NCBI GenBank assembly: GCA_009838035.1
Contig: VXSK01000015.1
Span: 1 to 32,457, forward strand
From: Gammaproteobacteria bacterium
GTDB lineage: Bacteria; Pseudomonadota; Gammaproteobacteria; Steroidobacterales; Foliamicaceae
Length of the DNA: 32,457 nucleotides
Direction of reading: 5' to 3'
Position 1 is the first letter of the stretch. Every line of letters begins with the position of its first letter. The position numbers and the translations under genes were made by a program. The notes beneath the pieces were generated by a model that had not been told where the DNA came from, did not search any database, and was given only the letters and a program-made list of their open reading frames with translations. Positions 25,571 through 32,457 of the stretch are shown in pieces.

Positions 25571-27934
25571 TCAGAAGTTGTAGCTTACGGACAGTCCGTA
25601 CATGCGCGGCGGCGCGAACTCGCCCCAGACGCTTGCGTCGAACGCCGTGTACTTGGTCAGTACGGATCGGGTGATGACTTCTTCATCGGTCGCGTTCTCG
25701 ACAAAGGCCTGCGCCCTCCACTGTCCATCCGCCGAGGCCCAGAAAAGCCGGAAATCGAGCATTCCGTAGGCATCCTGATACCCGACGTCGGAGTTGAAAT
25801 CGTCGTTGAAGTAGCCGTCGCTGTACGCATACTGAATTTGCGGCGTCAGGCTGCCCCTATCACCGAGATCGAAGTCATAACTCGCGACGACGGTCGCCGT
25901 GAAGTCGGGAGTTTGCCCGACGTTGTTTCCGCTGAGATCCACCGTGTTCTCTACTGCCGGCATTCCGGGTGCGCCAATCCAGGGGTTTCTTACCACAAAA
26001 TTGCTGAGTTCGGAATCCATCATCGAGAATGCCACGTCGACACGAGCGTTGGCGGACAGCAACAGCTTCAACTCCGCTTCCAGTCCCGTGACTTCGACTG
26101 TTCCGCCGTTCACTCGAATCGTCGACAGGCTGGCGCCGGGAATCTGCACGATCACGTCTTCAATATCATTCCTGAAGAGGGCCACATTTAGTTGCGCCAG
26201 GCCATCCCGGAAGCGGGACTTCACGCCGAACTCCCAGGCCGTATTCGTCTGCTCGTCGACCGATTCCTGCGGCGTGCCTGCCTCCAGCGCCGTGTTCAGC
26301 CCGCCGGACAGAAAGCCCGTACTGCGGCTGGCGTAAAACATCGTGTCATCGGAGGACGCATATTCGACGCCCAGGCGGGTTGTAACCGCGTCGAAGTCCA
26401 CACTCAGCGTGCCGTCGGTCAGAGCCTTCTCGTCGCGGGTGCTGCGAACACCCACCGTTGCACGCCACTGATCGCTGAATGCGTAGCTTCCCTGTCCGAA
26501 AATGGCCTGCGAATCGACGTCGATGCGGCCGTCGGACCCGACGATCGGGAAAAAGTATCCGGTGAACTCCTGACCATTGTTCGTGTTGTAGAACAGGTCC
26601 GCCGCAAAGGCGCCGAAAACCGCCTTGTAGTCATTCGCCGTGGGATGATCGTTTTCGAGGCCCCAAAGGTAAAACTCCTCCAGTTCGTCCTGGAGCCAGA
26701 ACAGGCCGGCAACCCACTGGTATGGCCCGTCGGTGTTTGACGCCAGTTGGATCTCCTGGCTGAAGTTCTCAAAATCGTCAATCTGGCCCTGAATGCTGCC
26801 GAAGGTCGAAAACGTCAGCGTGAGCGTTTCGAACACATCCGACAGATCGCCGTCATAGAACCGCTGGTACTCGACGTCGTTCCGTGCGGTAATCGACTTC
26901 AGCACGACGGGGCCGAAGTCGTACTCCACGTTCAGGCTGAACGACTTGTCGTTGGTGTAGACCCATGAATCCGTGTTGAACGCGACTTCGTCGAAGTTCG
27001 AAAGTACGGGAAAACCAAGGTCCACGGCACCGCCGGCGTCACCGGGAAAATCAACATCCGCTATACCGTCTCCATTGGGAATGCCCTGAAACGGATAGCT
27101 CACGCCGCCGTGCTGTGGCAGCGCGATCCGGCCCGTATCGGGCGTGCGGTACGTGCCCAGGCTTGTATAGCCGTAGGCGCCGGGGCCAATCCCTTCCTGC
27201 CGCGCTATCGAGGCGCGGGCGACGATGTCCAGCCTGTCGTTCGGCGTAAACCGCAACGATACGCGCGCGAACTGATCGTCGCGGTCGTACAGGTCCTGAC
27301 CGGCCGAATTCTTCAGATAACCGTTGGCGTTGTCTATCATGGCCGCGATCCGAACCGCGAACGTATCGGACAGCGGGAAATTGACCGCACCCTCGACTCG
27401 CCCGCGCGCATAATTTCCGACATTCACCGCGAGAAACGCGTCGAACTCATCGGTGGGTTCCCTTGAGAAAACCGAGATGGCGCCGCCCAGCGTATTTCGG
27501 CCGAACAGCGTGCCTTGCGGCCCGCGCAACACCTCCAGGCGCTCGACGTCAACGAAGTGCGCCATTGCCATGAAGGTCCGGCTCTGGTAGACCTCGTCAA
27601 CGAAAAACCCGATCGTGGGGTCGCCGGTCGCCTGGATGTTTTCGGTAGAAACGCCGCGAATGCTGGGTCGGGCATCTCCGCCGGACCGGTTGAAAGTGAA
27701 CCCCGGAGTTATCGCACTCAGTCGCGTGATGTCCTGGATTCCCGATCGCTCAAGTTCCTGGGCCGTCAGCGCCGTGATCGCGATCGGCACATCCTGGACA
27801 TCCTCGGCCCGTTTCTGTGCCGTTACGACAATTTCCTCCAGTGCAAGGTCGTCCTGCGCGACGGCAGGACTGAAGGACAATACCGTGAGAGCGGCAGCGC
27901 TCGCGCCCCACGTCAGGATTCTTCGTGCGGACAT
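25571..27934 (-). CDS. TonB-dependent outer-membrane receptor
   Basis: An outer-membrane beta-barrel for energised uptake; 787 residues from the ATG at 27934, which follows a strong GGGAGGAG. The signal peptide is clear (MSARRILTWG, hydrophobic run, cleavage after PAVA). Next come a TonB box-like ALEEIVVTAQKR and the plug domain: VPIAITALTAQELE, then RPSIRGVSTENIQATGDPTI and LRGPQGTLFGRNTLGGAIS. The remainder is alternating beta-strand sequence ending YGLSVSYNF with the C-terminal aromatic typical of outer-membrane proteins. No SusD partner is present, as usual for proteobacteria. It heads a four-gene operon, so its cargo is likely an organic nutrient rather than iron, though siderophores are not formally excluded. 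A start at 27970 is possible but poorer. Confidence 0.95.
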   Translation of the reverse strand: MSARRILTWGASAAALTVLSFSPAVAQDDLALEEIVVTAQKRAEDVQDVPIAITALTAQELERSGIQDITRLSAITPGFTFNRSGGDARPSIRGVSTENIQATGDPTIGFFVDEVYQSRTFMAMAHFVDVERLEVLRGPQGTLFGRNTLGGAISVFSREPTDEFDAFLAVNVGNYARGRVEGAVNFPLSDTFAVRIAAMIDNANGYLKNSAGQDLYDRDDQFARVSLRFTPNDRLDIVARASIARQEGIGPGAYGYTSLGTYRTPDTGRIALPQHGGVSYPFQGIPNGDGIADVDFPGDAGGAVDLGFPVLSNFDEVAFNTDSWVYTNDKSFSLNVEYDFGPVVLKSITARNDVEYQRFYDGDLSDVFETLTLTFSTFGSIQGQIDDFENFSQEIQLASNTDGPYQWVAGLFWLQDELEEFYLWGLENDHPTANDYKAVFGAFAADLFYNTNNGQEFTGYFFPIVGSDGRIDVDSQAIFGQGSYAFSDQWRATVGVRSTRDEKALTDGTLSVDFDAVTTRLGVEYASSDDTMFYASRSTGFLSGGLNTALEAGTPQESVDEQTNTAWEFGVKSRFRDGLAQLNVALFRNDIEDVIVQIPGASLSTIRVNGGTVEVTGLEAELKLLLSANARVDVAFSMMDSELSNFVVRNPWIGAPGMPAVENTVDLSGNNVGQTPDFTATVVASYDFDLGDRGSLTPQIQYAYSDGYFNDDFNSDVGYQDAYGMLDFRLFWASADGQWRAQAFVENATDEEVITRSVLTKYTAFDASVWGEFAPPRMYGLSVSYNF

Positions 27935-28022
27935 TTCTCCTCCCGTTATCGTGTCGGATGAACCCAACATCGCCAGACAGCAATGGCTGTCTGTACTTCG
28001 ATCTAAAAAACTTTACTCCGAT

Positions 28023-28038
28023 TTGACTACGTAAGCAA
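28023..28038. promoter_or_regulatory. Candidate LacI-type operator, site A
   Basis: TTGACTACGTAAGCAA has the symmetric form TTGnnTACGTAnnCAA with a central CG, as in many LacI/GalR-family operators. It overlaps the likely -35 region of the receptor operon. Assignment to the regulator at 20.1 kb is inferred. Confidence 0.5.
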
Positions 28039-28124
28039 GACCTTGGGAGTTTAGCGCCGAGTTGACATGCTTCCGGTTGCGGCACAAAATAGCACACAGT
28101 GGGGCGAGAACTGGGTTCGCAAGT

Positions 28125-28138
28125 CTGCATACGTAGTC
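28125..28138. promoter_or_regulatory. Candidate LacI-type operator, site B
   Basis: TGCATACGTAGTCA repeats the TGnnTACGTAnnCA core of site A, in the opposite orientation (its complement shares TGACTACGTA with site A). It lies 101 bp away centre to centre, just before the GTG of the second SnoaL gene and downstream of that gene's likely promoter, a position suited to repression. Confidence 0.5.
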
Positions 28139-28151
28139 ACATACTAGTGTC

Positions 28152-29138
28152 GTGAATGAGTATGTCGACAAATTCGGTGGCGTCCGCGACTACATCCTCG
28201 GCATCACGACCGAGATCTGGGAGAAGCGCGGCGTCGGTCCGGCGCTGAGAAAGTACTACGCGGACGATGTCGTCGTCAGGGCGGCCAACGGTATCCTGAC
28301 CGGCAATAGCAGCATAATCGCTGCGACGCTCCAGACCTTGCATGAGTTTCCGGATCGTCAGCTGATCGGCGAGGATGTGATTGTTAACGGAGACAGCGCG
28401 CAAGGGTACCTGTCGTCGCATCGCCTGCTGTCAGTCATGCGCCATACCGGAGACGGCGCCTACGGCAAGGCGACCGGCAAGCTTGTTCGATCCCGCATCA
28501 TCGCCGAGTGCTGGGTCCTCAACGGTCAGGTTGTCGAGGAATGGCTGGCTCGCGACCAGGGCGCGTTTGCGCGGGGGCTAGGCATGACCGCCGAGCAGCT
28601 TGCCCGGCAGCAGGCCGAACAGGACCTCAGGGTCAACGGGAAAGTCAGCAGCTTTACTCCCGCCGACGACGTTGCGGGCGAGTTCGTCCCGAAGATTGAG
28701 CGAGGCGATAAAGCGGACGTCTATGCCGCCGGCTGGAGCGAGATCTGGAACGACAAGCACCCGGCAGCCATCGCGTCTCTATACAGCGCCGGAGCCGCAG
28801 TCGAGGCGCCCGGTGGCGAATCCGTCAATGGTCATCGGGACCTGGACCGCTTCGTAGTCGGCTACCTCGCATCGTTCCCGGACGCGAAGTTTCGAATCGA
28901 GCAACTGATGGTCAACGACGAAGAGGGACAAGCGACGCGGCTGGCAATGCGGTGGTCGATGGACGCGACGCACAGTGGCTGGGGGCGCTTCGGGATGCCC
29001 TCCGGAGCGCCCGTCTACATCATGGGCCTGACGCACGCACAGATGGTCGACGGCGTCGTGACGATGGAGTGGATTCTCGTCGACGAAGTCTCGGTCTGGA
29101 AGCAGATCATCGCGCACGAGCAGAACACGGCACCCTGA
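28152..29138 (+). CDS. Tandem SnoaL/NTF2-like protein (copy 2)
   Basis: A 328-residue protein with two SnoaL-like halves. The first (~15-150) contains IWEKRGVGPALRKYYADDVV, a family-type opening, and closes with ECWVLNGQVVEEWLARDQGA. The second (~185-325) opens WSEIWNDKHPAAIASLY and closes HAQMVDGVVTMEWILVDEVS. The same two-domain plan occurs in the SnoaL protein across the receptor gene, but the sequences are distant. Translation begins at GTG 28152 with no convincing ribosome binding site. It is transcribed away from the receptor operon and shares its promoter region. Function is unknown; a binding protein, isomerase or hydratase acting on the locus substrate is possible. Confidence 0.85.
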   Translation: MNEYVDKFGGVRDYILGITTEIWEKRGVGPALRKYYADDVVVRAANGILTGNSSIIAATLQTLHEFPDRQLIGEDVIVNGDSAQGYLSSHRLLSVMRHTGDGAYGKATGKLVRSRIIAECWVLNGQVVEEWLARDQGAFARGLGMTAEQLARQQAEQDLRVNGKVSSFTPADDVAGEFVPKIERGDKADVYAAGWSEIWNDKHPAAIASLYSAGAAVEAPGGESVNGHRDLDRFVVGYLASFPDAKFRIEQLMVNDEEGQATRLAMRWSMDATHSGWGRFGMPSGAPVYIMGLTHAQMVDGVVTMEWILVDEVSVWKQIIAHEQNTAP

Positions 29139-29143
29139 ATCCG

Positions 29144-29267
29144 CCTGTTCCTTCCCCCTTCTTCCGGTAGACGCATAAATCCATCCATGGAGCTTGCTCC
29201 GGTGTGCGCGCCAAGCCATTGGCGCGCACTGCCTCCAATACTCCCGGAAGAAGGGGGAAGGAACAGG
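29144..29267. repeat. 24-bp perfect inverted repeat enclosing further hairpins
   Basis: Outer arms 29144-29167 and 29244-29267 are exact reverse complements, pyrimidine-rich on the left (CCTTCCCCCTTCTTCC). The 76-bp interior holds a perfect 11-bp hairpin at 29204-29229 (GTGCGCGCCAA/TTGGCGCGCAC, loop GCCA) and a small GGAGC/GCTCC stem. It sits six bases after the second SnoaL gene and before the lon 3' end, between convergent genes. It may terminate both, or be a small non-coding mobile repeat. Confidence 0.85.
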
Positions 29268-29296
29268 CTACGGCAGTGGGAGCGCGGCGTGCAGGC

Positions 29297-31732
29297 TCAG
29301 TGGGGGCGAGGTTGATCCGGCGAAGGCGGCGCGGCAGGCGTTGAGGCCGCCGCGGCGGCCTGATCATCGGCAATCGACGCGGCCACCTCGGGCATGTTTT
29401 CCAGGGCCAATTTCAGCACTTCGTCAATCCAGCGCACCGACCGGATATCGAGGCTGCGCTTGACGTTGGCCGGGATCTCGGCCAAGTCCTTCACGCACTC
29501 CTCCGGAATCAGCACGCGGTCGATGCCGCCCCGGTGCGCGGCCAGCAGTTTTTCCTTCAGCCCGCCGACCGGCAATACCTCGCCGCCGAGCGTTATTTCG
29601 CCGGTCATGGCGACGTCGGCGCGCACCGGAATGCCGGTCAGCGCCGACACCAGGGCGGTACACATGCCGATGCCGGCGCTGGGACCATCCTTGGGCGTGG
29701 CGCCTTCCGGGACATGCACGTGCAGATCCAGTTCGGACTGAAAGCCCGGATCCAGCCCCAGCGAGGCGGCCCGCGCCCGAACCACGGTCACCGCGGCCTG
29801 GATCGATTCCTGCATGACGTCGCCCAGCTTGCCGGTCAGGGTCAGCTTGCCCTTGCCCGGCGCGACCGAGGCTTCGATGCGCAGCAACTCGCCGCCGACC
29901 TCCGTCCACGCCAGGCCCTGGGCCTGGCCCACCCGGTTCTGGTTCTCGGCGCGTCCGTAGCGGAACTTGCGCACCCCGAGGTACGGCTCGAGCTGGCGGG
30001 GGCCGATGCATATTTCCTTCGGCGAGGGGCGCAGCAACTGCCGCTTGACCACCTTGCGGCATACCCGCGCGATCTCGCGCTCCAGGTTGCGCACACCGGC
30101 CTCGCGGGTGTAGTGGCGAATAATGTTGCGCAGGCCGCCGACCGTGAAGCGGAGCTCGTCCTTTCGCACGCCATTGTTCTTCATCTGCTTGGCGATCAGG
30201 TAATTGCGCGCGATGGCCAGTTTCTCGTCCTCGGTGTAGCCGGGAATCCGCAGGACTTCCATCCGGTCCAGCAGCGGCGGCGGTATGGCCAGCGTGTTGG
30301 CCGTGCAAACGAACATCACGCGCGACAGATCGAAATCGACTTCCAGGTAGTGGTCGTTGAACGTGGAATTCTGTTCCGGGTCCAGCACCTCCAGCAGCGC
30401 CGAGGACGGGTCGCCACGAAAGTCCATCGACATCTTGTCCACCTCGTCGAACAGGAACAGCGGGTTGCGCACGCCCGACCGCGCCAGGTTCTGGACAATC
30501 TTGCCCGGCAGCGCACCGATGTAGGTGCGACGGTGGCCGCGTATCTCCGCCTCGTCGCGCACACCGCCCAGCGACATGCGCACGAAGGAGCGGTTGGTGG
30601 CCCTGGCGATCGAACGGCCCAGGGACGTCTTGCCGACGCCGGGAGGACCGACCAGGCACAGGATGGGCCCCTTCAGCGACCGGACGCGCTTCTGCACGGC
30701 CAGGTACTCGAGGATGCGCTCCTTGATCTTCTCCAGCCCGTAATGGTCTTCTTCCAGGATTCGTTCGGCCCGGGCCAGGTCGCCGTTGGTCCGGCGCTGC
30801 TTCTTCCAGGGCACCTTCAGCAGCCAGTCCAGGTAGTTGCGCACCACGGTGGCCTCGGCCGACATCGGCGCCATCATCTTGAGCTTGCCCAGTTCGGTCA
30901 TGGCCTTTTCCTGGGCCTCCTTGGTCATGCCGGCTTCCTTGATCCCCTTTTCGAGCGAGGTAATCTCGTCCGGCGCCTCGTCGAGCTCGCCCAGCTCCTT
31001 CTGGATGGCCTTCATCTGCTCGTTCAGGTAGTACTCGCGCTGGCTCTTCTCCATCTGCGTCTTCACGCGGCCGCGAATCTTGCGCTCGATCTTGAGCATG
31101 TCGATCTCGCTGCCCATGAGGCCCACGAGGTATTCCATTCGCTTGCCCGGATCGCCGGTCTCCAGCACGACCTGCTTCTTCTCGAGCGCAAGCTGCATGT
31201 GCGCGGCGATCGTGTCGGACAGCCTGCCAGTGTCGTCCAGCCCCGACACGCCGGCCAGCGCTTCGGGGGGAACGTTCTTGTGCAGCTTCACGTACGACTC
31301 GAACTGGCTCAGCAGCGAGCGGCGCAGCGCCTCCAATTCCTCGGGCTTGTCCTTCCCTGCGGCCTCTTCCGAGATGGTCTCGAACTCCGCGCTGAAGAAT
31401 TTGCCTGACTTGAGCGAATTGAGGCGCGCGCGCAGGACGCCCTGAACCATCACCTTCACCGTGTTGTCCGGCATCTTCATCATCTGCAGCACGGTCGCAA
31501 GCGTGCCTACCCGGTAGATGTCGCGGGCCTGCGGTTCGTCCACTTCCGGCTTCCGCTGCGCGACCAGCAGGATCTCCTTGCCCACGGCCATCGCGTTTTC
31601 CAGCGCCAGGATCGAGGGCTTGCGGCCCACGAACAGCGGAACGACCATGTGCGGGTACACGACCACGTCGCGCAGCGGCAGAACTGCCAGTCGGCGCGGC
31701 ACGGCCAGGTCGGTGCTGGTGTCGTCGCTCAT
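29297..31732 (-). CDS. lon: ATP-dependent protease Lon
   Basis: A cytoplasmic AAA+ protease that degrades misfolded and regulatory proteins; 811 residues. The N-terminal substrate-recognition domain begins [19 protein letters not shown]. The ATPase has Walker [12 protein letters not shown] near residue 360 and Walker [12 protein letters not shown] near 425. The protease domain shows [12 protein letters not shown] with the catalytic Ser at 685 and [10 protein letters not shown] with the catalytic Lys at 728, the normal 43-residue spacing. About 25 Ala/Pro-rich residues extend beyond the usual end. A GAGGT ribosome binding site precedes the ATG. clpX lies upstream on the same strand, as usual; hupB, normally next downstream, has been displaced by the catabolic locus. 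Confidence 0.97.
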   Translation of the reverse strand: MSDDTSTDLAVPRRLAVLPLRDVVVYPHMVVPLFVGRKPSILALENAMAVGKEILLVAQRKPEVDEPQARDIYRVGTLATVLQMMKMPDNTVKVMVQGVLRARLNSLKSGKFFSAEFETISEEAAGKDKPEELEALRRSLLSQFESYVKLHKNVPPEALAGVSGLDDTGRLSDTIAAHMQLALEKKQVVLETGDPGKRMEYLVGLMGSEIDMLKIERKIRGRVKTQMEKSQREYYLNEQMKAIQKELGELDEAPDEITSLEKGIKEAGMTKEAQEKAMTELGKLKMMAPMSAEATVVRNYLDWLLKVPWKKQRRTNGDLARAERILEEDHYGLEKIKERILEYLAVQKRVRSLKGPILCLVGPPGVGKTSLGRSIARATNRSFVRMSLGGVRDEAEIRGHRRTYIGALPGKIVQNLARSGVRNPLFLFDEVDKMSMDFRGDPSSALLEVLDPEQNSTFNDHYLEVDFDLSRVMFVCTANTLAIPPPLLDRMEVLRIPGYTEDEKLAIARNYLIAKQMKNNGVRKDELRFTVGGLRNIIRHYTREAGVRNLEREIARVCRKVVKRQLLRPSPKEICIGPRQLEPYLGVRKFRYGRAENQNRVGQAQGLAWTEVGGELLRIEASVAPGKGKLTLTGKLGDVMQESIQAAVTVVRARAASLGLDPGFQSELDLHVHVPEGATPKDGPSAGIGMCTALVSALTGIPVRADVAMTGEITLGGEVLPVGGLKEKLLAAHRGGIDRVLIPEECVKDLAEIPANVKRSLDIRSVRWIDEVLKLALENMPEVAASIADDQAAAAASTPAAPPSPDQPRPH

Positions 31733-31846
31733 GGTGTTACCTCGATATGGGGCTGGCCGGCGTCAAACCCAACCCCGGACGCATCGCCGGTGATTCGGCC
31801 GGTTTCCTGCCCCGCAACTGATTTCGCAATGCCGCGAGGGAGAAGA

Positions 31847-32457
<611 letters not shown>

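Larger units (their letters stand above)
27935..28151. promoter_or_regulatory. Divergent promoter region between receptor and second SnoaL gene
   Basis: A 217-bp, relatively AT-rich gap. Plus-strand candidate: TTGACA at 28062-28067 with CAAAAT at 28084-28089 (16-base spacing). Minus-strand candidate: TTGCTT (28032-28037) with TAAAGT 17 bases on. It also holds two TACGTA palindromes and an 8-bp hairpin at 27974-27993 (CAGACAGC/GCTGTCTG) in the receptor leader. Confidence 0.55.

Noticed and set aside
29534..31408. 624-codon plus-strand open frame inside lon
   Set aside because: Antisense shadow of lon; composition is Gln/Arg/His-rich with no motif.
31745..31752. CCCCATAT on the minus strand upstream of lon as a heat-shock sigma-32 -10 element
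   Set aside because: It lies so close to the lon start that a transcript from it would lose the ribosome binding site, and the matching -35 is poor.

Overview
The window is a high-GC, gene-dense chromosomal segment that looks like a gammaproteobacterium, probably an uncultured or marine-type lineage. The evidence is the set of housekeeping genes and their order (clpX-lon ... hupB-tRNA-ppiD, rnhA-dnaQ, nhaB, FabI-type enoyl reductase) together with a proteobacterial TonB-dependent receptor. No species can be assigned from the sequence alone. Apart from ClpX, which runs off the right edge, every protein gene is complete.

Layout. (1) 0.08-3.6 kb, minus strand: an SGLT-like sodium/sugar symporter followed almost without a gap by an exported family 3 beta-glucosidase, a small sugar-use operon. 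(2) 3.7-6.9 kb, minus: a PiT-like membrane protein, an alpha/beta hydrolase of the carboxylesterase/acyl-thioesterase type, and gltX. (3) 7.0 kb: tRNA-Val(CAC) on the plus strand. (4) 7.1-14.5 kb, minus: rnhA-dnaQ-nhaB-pgi-[UDP-glucose dehydrogenase fused to a type II mannose-6-phosphate isomerase cupin]-phosphomannomutase/phosphoglucomutase. The last three genes interconvert hexose phosphates and make sugar-nucleotide precursors for a surface polysaccharide. (5) 14.5-15.3 kb, plus: fabI, separated from the next convergent gene by a 25-bp-arm inverted repeat. (6) 15.5-19.8 kb, minus: hupB, tRNA-Val(TAC), tRNA-Asp(GTC), ppiD, a DAACS-family cation:carboxylate/amino-acid symporter and a nitroreductase-family protein. 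(7) 19.9-29.3 kb: an accessory catabolic locus. (8) 29.3 kb to the end, minus: lon and the C-terminal part of clpX.

The most interesting region is (7). In E. coli and many relatives, lon is directly followed by hupB and then ppiD. Here clpX, lon, hupB and ppiD keep the same order and strand, but about 9.5 kb of unrelated genes lies between lon and hupB. This block contains a LacI-family regulator, two different PhyH-type Fe(II)/2-oxoglutarate dioxygenases, a sodium:solute symporter, two tandem-domain SnoaL/NTF2-like proteins and a TonB-dependent receptor. The receptor, one SnoaL protein, one PhyH enzyme and the symporter form a four-gene minus-strand operon. The second SnoaL gene diverges from the receptor across a 217-bp promoter region that carries two copies of a TACGTA-centred palindrome, good candidates for the operator of the LacI-type protein. 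Together they suggest an outer-membrane-to-cytoplasm uptake and oxidation route for an unidentified organic substrate.

Other points worth attention are the dehydrogenase-isomerase fusion, two unrelated inverted-repeat elements sitting between convergent genes, and the first symporter, whose reading frame continues upstream without any ordinary start codon.
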